A stretch of 64,000 bases of DNA from Aulostomus chinensis (lineage: Eukaryota > Chordata > Actinopteri > Syngnathiformes > Aulostomidae), in NCBI GenBank assembly GCA_037954235.1, contig JBBMOA010000001.1, positions 33,179,074 through 33,243,073 of the forward strand. The letters are read 5' to 3'. Under the pieces are notes generated by a model. It saw only the letters and a program-made list of their open reading frames with translations. It ran no database searches and was not told the origin of the DNA. The position numbers were made by a program, and so were the translations under genes. Below, in pieces: positions 44,018 through 59,700 of this stretch (within the stretch, counting starts at the first letter, position 1; each line of letters opens with the position of its first letter).

Positions 44018-44606
44018 CAAATGGCCAACAATTGTTGTCTGTGACCGGAAGAAAACCAAGGAATCTGACAAGAGCCCCGTAAACAATACAAAGACAAAGC
44101 CACACCCCCTAGCGGTTCGGCGGTGTATTGCAGAGCAACGCGTTCCCTCGACGCAGAATAAACCAGGCTTTCCAGTCGCACCTGTTTTACGCCCCCGTGC
44201 CAGATAAGGACCCCCATCGGGCTGTGCCACTCTGGAGGGAGCGCGTCTCACAGTCAGTCAGCGGAACCATGCGGATCCGGGCCTGAGCTGTGGGAAGGAG
44301 CGCCAATTGTATCGGGTTGTTGTTTTCTGGACTGCAGCAGAACAGGAGCAGCCGGGACTGGAATGTAGACGTAGGTTATCTTGAAGTTGACTCAGTTATG
44401 GTGAACGATATTGTGGTTCAACACTTTAATGAGCTTTAAGGCAAACATATTTCATGAGGAAACAACGCCGGAATTGGACGGATTTCAGCGGCACACAACA
44501 ACGTATCCGATACACCTCATTGGAAACCTGGTGGTCTAAGACTAAGAAACACCAGTCACCATGAAGAAAGGAACTTTTAGCTGAGTACTCATGTTCTTTT
44601 CTGCAG
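44018..44606. other. Spacer sequence, no gene recognised
   Basis: Probably decayed remainder of the MADF element and the 5' side of the hAT/ZBED gene. Open frames on the minus strand are featureless. Confidence 0.4.
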
Positions 44607-45225
44607 GTTGAATGTGGCATTTGTTGGACAGAAGCGTCTCATCTCAACAAAAGCACCTCTTCAGTGCTGAGGCATGATGGGGCCAGGCATGAGAATGAAG
44701 TCCCAGATCCACCAGGATGAACTCAGGTATACAGCCACTCTCCAACTGACTCACAGTTGCTTCATTGAGAATTAATTCCTATTCATTTCTTCTCTCCTTC
44801 ATCTTTAACCATCCAGCTTCCAGGAAGCAGATGCTGGATGAGGCTCTGCTGAATTTGATCCTGAAGGACTGCCAGCCCCTCAGCATTGTTGAGAGGGAAG
44901 GGTTCAGGGAACTGGTTCAGGTCCTTGAGCCTCATATGTTTGCCAACCAGAAAGGTTTGTGTGGAAATGATCTAAAGCAGTCGTTGATATCTCCAGTTTA
45001 TTTCATCTCTAATTTCAATGTATTGATTTACTCTGGGCGTCATTTTCAGACCATCAAACAAACGGTGGCCAAAAAGTACCAGGAGGAACGGGAAGGAGTG
45101 AAAAAGGAAGTCCAGCTGCCATGTGGACATCTGTGGACATGGAGGCTCCCTTGGCTCTGACCTGTCACTGCATTCATGAGAATGAATGTGTTGGGAGTGC
45201 AAGACTTTCCACAAAGTCACCCTGC
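44607..45225 (+). pseudogene. hAT-family (ZBED-like) transposase, broken and truncated
   Basis: A BED-type zinc finger is seen from 44607 (VECGICWTEASHLNKS, then SSVLRH...RHENE) after acceptor TTTTCTGCAG, followed by a TGA at 44717. A second segment from 44817 reads KQMLDEALLNLILKDCQPLS, then EREGFRELVQVLEPHM, the conserved hAT region after the finger. An intron-like insert at 44955-45049 (GTTTGT...TTTTCAG) separates it from TIKQTVAKKYQEEREG. A 1-nt shift then gives MWTSVDMEAPLALTCH, near the family's DxWTS-like catalytic segment. At about 45222 the match ends where the satellite starts, so most of the transposase core and the C-terminal dimerisation region are missing. Several frame breaks show it is inactive. 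Confidence 0.85.
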
Positions 45226-48200
45226 ATCATTTTGAGGTTCCTAGCAACTCTCACCACATCACTGTCGCATCATTTCTTAGGTTAGTTGCAACTCTCATTA
45301 CATCACTGTAGCATCGTTTTGAGATTCGTAGCAAGTCTCACCACATCACTGTAGCATCATTTTGAGGATCGTAGCAACTCTCACTACATCACTGTCGCAT
45401 CATTTTGAGGATAGTCGCAACTCTCACGACATTACTGTAGCATCGTTTTGAGATTCGTAGCAACTCTCATTCCATCACTGTAGTATCATTTTGAGGATCT
45501 TAGCAACTCTCACTACATCACTGTCGCATCATTTTGAGGATAGTAGCAACTCTCACCACATCACTGTAGCATCGTTTTGAGATTCGTAGCAACTCTCATT
45601 ACATCACTGTAGTATCATTTTGAGGATCGTAGCAACTCCCATGACATTACTGTAGCATCATTTTGAGATTCGTAGCAACACTCACTACATCACTGCCACC
45701 TCATTTTGAGGATAGTAGCAACTCTCATTACATCACTGTCGCATCATTTTCAGGTAATTAACAACTCTCACCACATCACTGGAGCATCATTTCTTTGGTT
45801 AGTAGCAATTCTTAAGACATCACTATAGCATCGTTTTTGAGGTTTTTAGCCACTCTCACTACATCACTTTCAACATCATTTTGAGGTTAGTAGCAACTCT
45901 CACTACATCACTGTAATTTCATTATGACCTTCATCGTAATTATCACATCACTGTCGCATCATTTTTAGGATAGTAGCAACTCTCACGTCATTACTGTAGC
46001 ATCATTTTGAGATTCGTAGCAACTCTCACTACATCACTGTAGCATCATTTCTTCGGTTAGTAGCAACTCTCATTACATCACTATCAGCATCATTTTGAGA
46101 TTTGTGTCAACTCTCACTACATCATTGCCACCTCATTTTGAGGATCGTAGCAACTCTCACCACATCACTGTCGCATCATTTTGAGGATCGTAGCAACTCT
46201 CACTACATCACTGTCGCATCATTTTGAGGATAGTCGCAACTCTCGCGACATTACTGCAGCATCATTTTGAGATTCGTAGGAACTCTCATTATATCACTGT
46301 AGCATCATTTTGAGGTTCGTAGCAACTCTCACCACATCACTGTAGCATCATTTCTTAGGTAAGTAGCAACTCTCATTACATCACTGTAGCATTATTTTGA
46401 AATTAGTATCAACTCTCACCACATCACTGTCGCATCATTTCTCAGGTTTGTTGCAACTCTCATTACATCACTGTCGCATCATTTCTTAGGTTAGTAGCAA
46501 CTCTCATCACATCACTGTAGCATCATTTTGAGGTTTGTAGCAACTCTCACTACATCACTGTTGCATCATTTCTTAGGTTCGTAGCATCTCCCATGACATC
46601 ACTGTAGCATCATTTTGAGGTTTGTAGCAACTCTCACTACATTACTGGAAGCATCAGTTTGAGCATCGTACCAACTCTGCCTACATCACTGTAGCATCAT
46701 TTCTTCGGTTAGAAGAAACTCTCATGACATCACTTTAGCATGATTTTGAAATTACTATCAACTCTCACCACAACACTGTCAGTATAATTTCTTAGGTTAG
46801 TAGCAACTGTCATAACATCACTGTAGCATCATTTTGAGGATCGTAGCAACTCTCACTATATCACTGTCGCATCATTTTGAGGATAGTCGCAACTCTCACC
46901 ACATCACTGTAGCATCGTTTTGAGATTCGTAGCAACTCTCATTACATCACTGTAGTATCATTTTGAGGATCGTAGCAACTCCCATGACATTACTGTAGCA
47001 TCATTTTGAGATTCGTAGCAACTCTCACTACATCACTGTCACCTCATTTTGAGGATAGTAGCAACTCTCACCACATCACTGTAGCATCATTTTGAGGATC
47101 GTAGCAACTCTCATTACATCACTGTCAGCATCATTTTGAGGTTCGTAGCAACTCTCACCACATCACTGTAGCATCATTTCTTAGGTAAGTAGCAACTCTC
47201 ATTACATCACTTTAGCGTGATTTTTAAATTACTATCAACTCTCACTACATCACTGCCACCTCATTTTGAGGATCGTAGCAGCTCTCATTACATCACTGTC
47301 GCATCATTTTCAGGTAATTAACAACTCTCACCACATCACTGGAGCATCATTTCTTTGGTTAGTAGCAATTCTTAAGACATCACTATAGCATCGTTTTTGA
47401 GGTTTTTAGCCACTCTCACTACATCACTTTCAACATCATTTTGAGGTTAGTAGCAACTCTCACTACATCACTGTAATTTCATTATGAGCTTCATCGTAAT
47501 TATCACATCACTGTCGCATCATTTTTAGGATAGTAGCAACTCTCACGTCATTACTGTAGCATCATTTTGAGATTCGTAGCAACTCTCACTACATCACTGT
47601 AGCATCATTTCTTCGGTTAGTAGCAACTCTCATTACATCACTGTTGAATCATTTTGAGGTTCGTAGCAACTCTCACCACATCACTGTAGCATCATTTCTT
47701 AGGTATGTAGCAACTTTCATTACATCACTTTAGCATGATTTTGAAATTACTATCAACTCTCACCACATGAATGTAGCATCATTTTGAGGATCGTAGCAAC
47801 TCTCACTACATCAGTCGCATCATTTTGACATTTGAAGCAACTCTCAATTCATCACTGTAGCATCATTTCTTAGGTCAGTAGCAACTCCCATGACATGACT
47901 GTAGCATCATTTCTTAGGTAAGTAGCAACTCTCATTACATCACTTTAGCATGATTTTGAAATTACTATCAACTCTCACCACATCACTGTAGCATCATTTC
48001 TTAGGTTTGTAGCAAATCTCATTACATCACTCTAGCATCATTTTGAGATTAGTAGCAACTCTCATTACATCACTGTAGCATCATTTCTTAGGGAAGTAGC
48101 AACTCTCATTACACCGCTTTAGCGTTATTTTGAAATTACTATCAACTCTCACCACATCACTGTAGCATCTCTTCTTAGATTTGTAGCAACTCTCATTACA

Positions 48201-50755
48201 TCACTTTAGCATCATTTTGAGATTAGTATCAACTCTCACTACATCACTACCAGCATCATTTTGAGATTTGTGTCAACTCTCACTACATCATTGCCACCTC
48301 ATTTTGAGGACCGTAGCAACTCTCACCACATCACTGTAGAATCATTTCTTAGGTAAGTATCAACTCTCATTACACCGCTTTAGCATTATTTTGAAATTAG
48401 TATCAACTCTCACCACATCACTGTAGCATCACTTCTTAGGTTTGTCGCAACTCTCATTACATCACTGTCAGCATCATTTTGAGATTTGTGTCAACTCTCA
48501 CAACATCATTGCCACCTCATTTTGAGGATCGTAGCACCTCTCACCACATCACTGTCGCATCATTTTGAGGATCGCAGCAACTCTCACTACATCACTGTTG
48601 CATCATTTTGAGGATAGTCGCAACTCTCACCACATCACTGTAGCATCATTTTGAGATTCGTAGGAACTCTCATTACATCACTGTAGCATCATTTTGAGGT
48701 TCGTAGCAACTCTCACCACATCACTGTCGCATCATTTCTCAGGTAAGTAGCAACTCTCATTACATCACTTTAGCATGATTTTGAAATTACTATCAACTCT
48801 CAGCACATGTCTGTAGCATAATTTCTTAGGTTGGTCGCAAATCTCATTACATCACTCTAGCATCATTTGGTCATTTGTAGCAACTCTCATTACATCACTG
48901 TAACATCATTTCTTAGGTTTGTAGCCACTCTCATTACATCACTTAAGCATCATTTGGACATTTGTAGCAACTCTCATTACATCACTGTTGCATCATTTTG
49001 AGGATAGTCGCAACTCTCACGACATTACTGGAGCATCATTTTGAGATTCCTAGCAACTGTCATTACATCACTGTACCATCATTTTGAGGTTCGTAGCAAC
49101 TCTCACCACATCACTGTAGAATCATTTCTTAGGTAAGTATCAACTCTCATTACATCACTGTAGCATCACTTCTTAGGTTTGTCGCAACTCTCATTACATC
49201 ACTGTCGCATCATTTCTTAGGTTAGTAGCAACTCTCACCACATCACTGTAGCATCATTTTGAGGTTTGTAGCAACTCTCACTACATTACTGGAAGCATCA
49301 GTTTGAGCATCGTACCAACTCTGCCTACATCACTGTAGCATCATTTCTTCGGTTAGAAGAAACTCTCATGACATCACTTTAGCATGATTTTGAAATTACT
49401 ATCAACTCTCACCACAACACTGTCAGTATAATTTCTTAGGTTAGTAGCAACTGTCATAACATCACTGTAGCATCATTTTGAGGATCGTAGCAACTCTCAC
49501 TACATCACTGTCGCATCATTTTGAGGATAGTCGCAACTCTCACGACATTACTGTAGCATCATTTTAAGATTCGTGGCAACTCTCACCACATCACTGCAGC
49601 ATCATTTCTTAGGTAAGTAGCAACTCTCAATACATCACTCTAGAATCATTTTGAGATTCGGAGCAACTCTCATTACATCACTTTAGCATCATTTTGAGGT
49701 TCGTAGCAACTCTCACCACATCACTGTATTATCATTTCTTAGGTAAGTAGCAACTCTCATTACATCACTTTAGCATCATTTTGAGGATCGTAGCAACTCT
49801 CAAGACATCACTTTAGCGTGATTTTGAAATTACTACCAACTCTCACCACATCGCTGGAGCATCATTTTGAGGATCGTAGCAACTCTCACGACATCACTTT
49901 AGCGTGATTTTGAAATTACTATCAACTCTCACTACATCACTGTTGCATCATTTTGACATTTGTAGCAACTCTCATTATATAACTGTAGCATCATTTCTTA
50001 GGTTAGTAGCAACTCCCATGACATCACTACAGCATCATTTTGAGGTTTGTAGCAACTCTCACTACATTACTGGAAGTATCAGTTTGAGGTTCGTAGCAAC
50101 TCTCACCACATCACTGTAGCATCATTTGTTTGGTTAGAAGCAACTCTCATGACATCGCTTTAGCATGATTTTGAAATTACTGTCAACTGTCACCACAACA
50201 CTGTCAGCATCATTTCTTAGGTTAGGAGCAACTGTCATAACATCACTGTAGAATCATTTTGAGGATCGTAGCAACTCTCACTACATCATTGTCGCATCAT
50301 TTTGAGGATAGTCGCAACTCTCACGACATTACTGTAGCATCATTTTGAGATTCGTAGCAACTCTCACCACATCACTGTAGCATCATTTCTGAGGTAAGTA
50401 GCAACTCTCATTACATCACTTCAGCGTGATTTTTGAAATTACTATCAACTCTCACCACATCACTGTAGCATCATTTCTTAGGTTTGTAGCAACTCTCATT
50501 ACATCACTCTAGCATCATTTGGACATTTGTAGCAACTCTCATTACATCACTGTAGCATCATTTCTTAGGTTTGTAGCAACTCTCATTACATCACTCTAGC
50601 ATCATTTGGACATTTGTAGCAACTCTCATTACATCACTGGAGCATAATTTTGAGGATAGTCGCAACTCTCACGACATTACTGGAGCATCATTTTGAGATT
50701 CCTAGCAACTCTCATTACATCACTGTAGCATCATTTTTAGGTTCGTAGCAACTCT
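45222..50755 (-). repeat. Satellite array, right block, inner subfamily
   Basis: Tandem 43-44 bp monomers in the opposite orientation to the left block (plus strand reads GTAGCAACTCTCATTACATC, then ACTGTAGCATCATTTTGAGG). Many units carry GCATCATTTCTTAGGT, a form not seen in the left block or beyond 50.76 kb. Higher-order periods of 1560 bp (45721 against 47281) and 2644 bp (46621 against 49265) are visible. Confidence 0.95.
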
Positions 50756-53700
50756 TACTACATTATTGTTGCATTATTTAAAGGTTCGTAGCAACTCTTC
50801 CTACATTACTGTCAGCATCACTTTGAGTTTATTAGCAACTATCACTACATTACTGTTAGCATAATTTTGAGTTTTTTCGCAATTCTTACGACATCACTGT
50901 CGCATTATTTTGAGGTTAGTAGGAACTCTTACTACATGACTGTCAGCATCACTTTGAGGCTGTTCAAAACTCTTACTACATTACTGTTAGCATCACTGAG
51001 TTTCTTAGTAACTATCATTACGTTACTGTTAGCATCGTTTTGAGGTCAATAGCAATTCTTACGACATCACTGTCAGGATCATTTTTAATTTACTCGCAAC
51101 TCAAACCACATGACTGTCAGCATCACTTTGAGGTTTTTCAAAACTTTCACTCCATTACTGTTAGCATCATTTTGAGTTCATTAGCAATTCTTACTACATC
51201 ACTGTCACATCATTTTGAGATCATTAGCAATTCTTCCGACATCACTGTCGCATTATTTTGAGGTTCGTAGCAACTCTTACTACATGACTTTCAGCATCAC
51301 TTTGAGGTTATTCGAAACGTTCACTCCATTACTGTTAGCATCACTGAGTTGAATAGCAACTATCAGTACATTACTGTTAGCATCATTTTGAGTTCATTAG
51401 CAATTCTTACTAAATGACTGTCAGCATCACTTTGAGGTTGTTCGAAACTCTTACTACATTACTGAAAGCATCACTGAGTTTCTTAGCAACTATCACTACA
51501 TTACTGTTAGCATAATCTTGAGTTAATTAGCAATTCTTCCGACATCACTGTCGCAATATTTTGAGGTTCGTAGCAACTCTTACTACATTATTGTTGCATT
51601 ATTTTGAGGTTCGTAGCAACACTTACTACATGACTGTCAGCATCACTTTGAGGTTATTCGAAAGTTTCACTCCATTACTGTTAGCATCATCTTGAGTTCA
51701 TTAGCAATTCTTGCTACCTCACTGTCGCATCATTTTGAGATCATTAGCAATTATTCCGACATCACTGTCACATTATTTTGAGGTTCGGAGCAACTCTTAG
51801 TACAAGACTGTCAGCATCACTTTGAGGTTATTCGAAACGTTCACTCCATTACTGTTAGCATCATTTTGAGTTCATGAGCAATTCTTTCTAAATCACAGTC
51901 GCATCATTTTGAGATCTTTAGCAATTCTTCTGACATCACTGTCGCATTATTTTGAGGTTCGTAGCGACTTTTACTACATTACTGTCGCATTATATTGAGG
52001 TTCGTAGCAACACTTACTCCATGACTGTCAGCATCACTGACTTGATTAGCAACTATCACTACATTACTGTTAGCATCATTTTGAGTTCATTAGCAATTCT
52101 TCCGACATCACTGTCGCAATATTTTGAGGTTCGTAGCAACTTTTACTACATTACTGTCGCATTATTTTGAGGTTCGTAGCAACACTTACTACATGACTGT
52201 AAGCATCACTTTGAGTTTATTAGCAACTGTCACTACATTACTGTTAGCATCATTTTGAGTTCATTAGCAATTCTTCCGACATCACTGTCGCAATATTTTG
52301 AGGTTCGTAGCAACTTTTACTACATTACTGTCGCATTATTTTGAGGTTCGTAGCAACTCTTACTACATTACTGTCAGCATCACTTTGAGTTTATTAGCAA
52401 CTATCACTACATTACTGTTAGCATCATTTTGAGTTTATGAGCAATTCTCACGACATCACTGTAGCATTGAATTGAGTTCATTAGCAACTCTTACTAAATG
52501 ACTGTCAGCATCACTTTGAGGTTGTTCCAAACTCTGACTACATTACTGTAAGCATCACTGAGTTTCTTAGCAACTATCACTACATTACTGTTAGCATCAT
52601 CTTGAGTTCATTAGCAATTCTTCCGACATCACTGTCGCAATATTTTGAGGTTCATAGCAACTTTTACTACATGACTGTCAGCATCACTTTGAGGTTATTC
52701 GAAACGTTCACTCCATGACTGTTAGCATCATCTTGAGTTCATTAGCAATTCTTCCGACATCACTGTCGCAATATTTTTAGATTCGTAGCAACTCTTAGTA
52801 CATGACTGTCAGCATCACTTTGAGGTTATTGGAAACGTTCACTCCATTACTGTTAGCATCATTTTGAGATCATTACCAATACCTCTGACATCACTGTCGC
52901 ATCATTTTGAGATCTTTTAGCAATTCTTCCAACATCACTGTCGCATTATTTTAAGGTTCGCAGCAACTCTTACTACATGACTGTCAGCATCACTTTGAGG
53001 TTGTTCGAAACACTTACTACATTACTGTAAGCATCACTGACTTGATTAGCAACTACAACTACATTACTGTTAGTATCATTTTAAGTTCATTAGCAATTCT
53101 TCCGACATCACTGTCGCAATATTTTGAGGTTCGTAGCAACTTTTACTACATGACTGTCAGCATCACTTTGAGGTTATTCGAAACGTTCACTCCATTACTG
53201 TTAGCATCATTTTGAGTTCATGAGCAATTCTTACTAAATCACTGTCGCATCATTTTGAGATCTTAAGCAATTCTTCCGACATCACTGTCGAAATATTTTG
53301 AGGTTCGTAGCGACTTTTACTACATTACTGTCGCATTATATTGAGGTCCGTAGCAACTCTTACTACATGACTTTCAGCATCACTTTGAGGTTATTCGAAA
53401 CACTTACTACATTACTGTAAGCATCACTGAGTTGATTAGCAACTATCACTCCATTACTGTTAGCATCATTTTGAGTTCATTAGCAAATCTTACTAAATCA
53501 CTGTCGCATCATTTTGAGATCATTAGCAATTCTTCTGACATCACTGTCACATTATTTTGAGGTCCGTAGCAACTCTTACTACATTATTGTTGCATTATTT
53601 TAAGGTTCGTAGCAACTCTTACTACATTACTGTAAGCATCACTGAGTTGATTAGCAACTATCACTACATTACTGTTAGCATCATTTTGAGTTCATTAGCA

Positions 53701-56700
53701 ATTCTTCTGACATCACTGTCACATTATTTTGAGGTTCGTAGCAACTCTTACTACATTATTGTTGCATTATTTTAAGGTTCGTAGCAACTCTTACTACATT
53801 ACTGTAAGCATCACTGAGTTTCTTAGCAACTATCACTACATTACTGTTAGCATCATGTTGAGTTCATTCGCAATTCTTACGACATCACTGTCCCATCAGT
53901 TTGAGATCATTACCAATTCTTCTGACATCACTGTCGCATCATTTTGAGATCTTTAGCAATTCTTCTGACATCACTGTCGCATTATTTTGAGGTTCGTAGC
54001 AACTCTTACTACATGACTGTCAGCATCACTTTGAGGTTGTTCGAAACTTTCACTCCATTACTGTGAGCATCATTTTGAGTTCATTAGCAATTCTTACTAC
54101 ATCACTGTCGCATCATTTTCAGATCATTAGCAATTCTTCTGACATCACTGTCACATTATTTTGAGGTTCGTAGCAACTCTTACTACATTATTGTTGCATT
54201 ATTTTAAGGTTCGTAGCAACTCTTACTACATTACTTTCAGCATCACTTTGAGTTTATTAGCAACTTTCACTACATTACTGTTAGCATCATTTTGAGTTTA
54301 TGAGCAATTCTCACGACATCACTGTAGCATCGAATTGAGTTCATTAGCAACTCTTACTAAATGACTGTCAGCATCACTTTGAGGTTGTTCGAAACCCCTT
54401 CTACATTACTGTACGCATCACTGAGTTTCTTAGGAACTATCACTACATTACTGTTAGCATCATCTTGAGTTCATTCGCAATTCTTCCGACATCACTGTCG
54501 CAATATTTTGAGGTTCGTAGCAACTTTTACAACATTACTTTCGCATTATTTTGAGGTTTGTAGCAACACTTACTACATGACTGTCAGCATCACTTTGAGG
54601 TTATTTGAAACGTTCACTCCATTACTGTTAGCATCATTTTGAGTTCATTAGCAATTCTTTCTAAATCACAGTCGCATCATTTTGAGATCTTTAGCAATTC
54701 TTCTGACATCACTGTCGCATTATTTTGAGGTTCGTAGCAACACTTACTCCATGACTGTCAGCATCACTGACTTGATTAGCAACTATCACTACATTACTGT
54801 TAGCATCATTTTGAGTTCATTAGCAATTCTTCCGACATCACTGTCGCAATATTTTGAGGTTCGTAGCAACTTTTACTACATTACTGTCGCATTATTTTGA
54901 GGTTCGTAGCAACACTTACTACATGACTGTAAGCATCACTTTGAGTTTATTAGCAACTGTCACTACATTACTGTTAGCATCATTTTGAGTTCATTCGCAA
55001 TTCTTCCGACATCACTGTCGCAATATTTTGAGGTTCGTAGCAACTTTTACTACATTACTGTCGCATTATTTTGAGGTTCGTAGCAACTCTTACTACATTA
55101 CTGTCAGCATCACTTTGAGTTTATTAGCAACTATCACTACATTACTGTTAGCATCATTTTGAGTTTATGAGCAATTCTCACGACATCACTGTAGCATTGA
55201 ATTGAGTTCATTAGCAACTCTTACTAAATGACTGTCAGCATCACTTTGAGGTTGTTCGAAACTCTGACTACATTACTGTAAGCATCACTGAGTTTCTTAG
55301 CAACTATCACTACATTACTGTTAGCATCATCTTGAGTTCATTAGCAATTCTTCCGACATCACTGTCGCAATATTTTGAGGTTCGTAGCAACTTTTACTAC
55401 ATGACTGTCAGCATCACTTTGAGGTTATTCGAAACGTTCACTCCATGACTGTTAGCATCATCTTGAGTTCATTAGCAATTCTTCCGACATCACTGTCGCA
55501 ATATTTTTAGATTCGTAGCAACTCTTAGTACATGACTGTCAGCATCACTTTGAGGTTATTGGAAACGTTCACTCCATTACTGTTAGCATCATTTTGAGAT
55601 CATTACCAATACCTCTGACATCACTGTCGCATCATTTTGAGATCTTTTAGCAATTCTTCCAACATCACTGTCGCATTATTTTAAGGTTCGCAGCAACTCT
55701 TACTACATGACTGTCAGCATCACTTTGAGGTTGTTCGAAACACTTACTACATTACTGTAAGCATCACTGACTTGATTAGCAACTACAACTACATTACTGT
55801 TAGTATCATTTTAAGTTCATTAGCAATTCTTCCGACATCACTGTCGCAATATTTTGAGGTTCGTAGCAACTTTTACTACATGACTGTCAGCATCACTTTG
55901 AGGTTATTCGAAACGTTCACTCCATTACTGTTAGCATCATTTTGAGTTCATGAGCAATTCTTACTAAATCACTGTCGCATCATTTTGAGATCTTAAGCAA
56001 TTCTTCCGACATCACTGTCGAAATATTTTGAGGTTCGTAGCGACTTTTACTACATTACTGTCGCATTATATTGAGGTCCGTAGCAACTCTTACTACATGA
56101 CTTTCAGCATCACTTTGAGGTTATTCGAAACACTTCCTACATTACTGTAAGCATCACTGAGTTGATTAGCAACTATCACTCCATTACTGTTAGCATCATT
56201 TTGAGTTCATTAGCAATTCTTACTAAATCACTGTCGCATCATTTTGAGATCATTAGCAATTCTTCTGACATCACTGTCACATTATTTTGAGGTCCGTAGC
56301 AACTCTTACTACATTATTGTTGCATTATTTTAAGTTTCGTAGCAACTCTTACTACATTACTGTAAGCATCACTGAGTTGATTAGCAACTATCACTCCATT
56401 ACTGTTAGCATCATTTTGAGTTCATTAGCAATTCTTACTAAATCACTGTCGCATCATTTTGAGTTCATTAGCAATTCTTCTGACATCACTGTCACATTAT
56501 TTTGAGGTTCGTAGCAACTCTTACTACATTATTGTTGCATTATTTTAAGGTTCGTAGCAACTCTTACTACATGACTGTCAGCATCACTTTGAGGTTGTTC
56601 GAAACTCTTACTACATTACTGTAAGCATCACTGAGTTGATGAGCAACTATCACTACATTACTGTTAGCATCATCTTGAGTTCATTAGCAATTCTTCCAAC

Positions 56701-59700
56701 ATCACTGTCGCAATATTTTGAGGTTCGTAGCAACTTTTACTACATGACTGTCAGCATCACTTTGAGGTTATTCGAAACGTTCACTCCATGACTGTTAGCA
56801 TCATCTTGAGTTCATTAGCAATTCTTCCGACATCACTGTCGCAATATTTTTAGATTCGTAGCAACTCTTAGTACATGACTGTCAGCATCACTTTAAAGGT
56901 TATTGGAAACGTTCACTCCATTACTGTTAGCATCATTTTGAGATCATTACCAATACCTCTGACATCACTGTCGCATCATTTTGAGATCTTTTAGCAATTC
57001 TTCCAACATCACTGTCGCATTATTTTAAGGTTCGCAGCAACTCTTACTACATGACTGTCAGCATCAATTTGAGGTTGTTCGAAACACTTACTACATTACT
57101 GTAAGCATCACTGACTTGATTAGCAACTACAACTACATTACTGTTAGTATCATTTTAAGTTCATTAGCAATTCTTCCGACATCACTGTCGCAATATTTTG
57201 AGGTTCGTAGCAACTTTTACTACATGACTGTCAGCATCACTTTGAGGTTATTCGAAACGTTCACTACATTACTGTTAGCATCATTTTGAGTTCATGAGCA
57301 ATTCTTACTAAATCACTGTCGCATCATTTTGAGATCTTAAGCAATTCTTCCGACATCACTGTCGAAATATTTTGAGGTTCGTAGCGACTTTTACTACATT
57401 ACTGTCGCATTATATTGAGGTCCGTAGCAACTCTTACTACATGACTTTCAGCATCACTTTGAGGTTGTTCGAAACACTTACTACATTACTGTAATCATCA
57501 CTGAGTTGATTAGCAACTATCACTCCATTACTGTTAGCATCATTTTGAGTTCATTAGCAATTCTTACTAAATCACTGTCGCATCATTTTGAGATCATTAG
57601 CAATTCTTCTGACATCACTGTCACATTATTTTGAGGTCCGTAGCAACTCTTACTACATTATTGTTGCATTATTTTAAGGTTCGTAGCAACTCTTACTACA
57701 TTACTGTAAGCATCACTGAGTTGATTAGCAACTATCACTCCATTACTGTTAGCATCATTTTGAGTTCATTTGCAATTCTTACTAAATCACTGTCGCATCA
57801 TTTTGAGTTCATTAGCAATTCTTCTGACATCACTGTCACATTATTTTGAGGTTCGTAGCAACTCTTACTACATTATTGTTGCATTATTTTAAGGTTCGTA
57901 GCAACTCTTACTACATGACTGTCAGCATCACTTTGAGGTTGTTCGAAACTCTTACTACATTACTGTAAGCATCACTGAGTTTCTTTGCAACTATCACTAC
58001 ATTACTGTTAGCATCATGTTGAGTTCATTCGCAATTCTTACGACATCACTGTCCCATCAGTTTGAGATCATTACCAATTCTTCTGACATCACTGTCGCAT
58101 CATTTTGAGATCTTTTAGAAATTCTTCCAACATCACTGTCGCATTATTTTAAGGTTCGCAGCAACTCTTACTACATGACTGTCAGCATCACTTTGAGGTT
58201 GTTCGAAACACTTACTACATTACTGTAAGCATCACTGACTTGATTAGCAACTACAACTACATTACTGTTAGTATCATTTTAAGTTCATTAGCAATTCTTC
58301 CGACATCACTGTCGCAATATTTTGAGGTTCGTAGCAACTTTTACTACATGACTGTCAGCATCACTTTGAGGTTATTCGAAACGTTCACTCCATTACTGTT
58401 AGCATCATTTTGAGTTCATGAGCAATTCTTACTAAATCATTGTCGCATCATTTTGAGATCTTAAGCAATTCTTCCGACATCACTGTCGAAATATTTTGAG
58501 GTTCGTAGCGACTTTTACTACATTACTGTCGCATTATATTGAGGTCCGTAGCAACTCTTACTACATGACTTTCAGCATCACTTTGAGGTTATTCGAAACA
58601 CTTCCTACATTACTGTAAGCATCACTGAGTTGATTAGCAACTATCACTCCATTACTGTTAGCATCATTTTGAGTTCATTAGCAATTCTTACTAAATCACT
58701 GTCGCATCATTTTGAGATCATTAGCAATTCTTCTGACATCACTGTCACATTATTTTGAGGTCCGTAGCAACTCTTACTACATTATTGTTGCATTATTTTA
58801 AGGTTCGTAGCAACTCTTACTACATTACTGTAAGCATCACTGAGTTGATTAGCAACTATCACTCCATTACTGTTAGCATCATTTTGAGTTCATTAGCAAA
58901 TCTTACTAAATCACTGTCGCATCATTTTGAGTTCATTAGCAATTCTTCTGACATCACTGTCACATTATTTTGAGGTTCGTAGCAACTCTTACTACATTAT
59001 TGTTGCATTATTTTAAGGTTCGTAGCAACTCTTACTACATGACTGTCAGCATCACTTTGAGGTTGTTCGAAACTCTTACTACATTACTGTAAGCATCACT
59101 GAGTTGATGAGCAACTATCACTACATTACTGTTAGCATCATGTTGAGTTCATTAGCAATTCTTCCGACATCACTGTCGCAATATTTTGAGGTTCGTAGCA
59201 ACTTTTACTACATGACTGTCAGCATCACTTTGAGGTTATTCGAAACGTTCACTCCATGACTGTTAGCATCATCTTGAGTTCATTAGCAATTCTTCCGACA
59301 TCACTGTCGCAATATTTTTAGATTCGTAGCAACTCTTAGTACATGACTGTCAGCATCACTTTAAAGGTTATTGGAAACGTTCACTCCATTACTGTTAGCA
59401 TCATTTTGAGATCATTACCAATACCTCTGACATCACTGTCGCATCATTTTGAGATCTTTTAGCAATTCTTCCAACATCACTGTCCCATTATTTTGAGGTT
59501 CATAGCAACTCTTACTACATGAATGTCAGCATCAATTTGAGGTTGTTCGAAACACTTACTACATTACTGTAAGCATCACTGACTTGATTAGCAACTACAA
59601 CTACATTACTGTTAGTATCATTTTAAGTTCATTAGCAATTCTTCCGACATCACTGTCGCAATATTTTGAGGTTCGTAGCAACTTTTACTACATGACTGTC

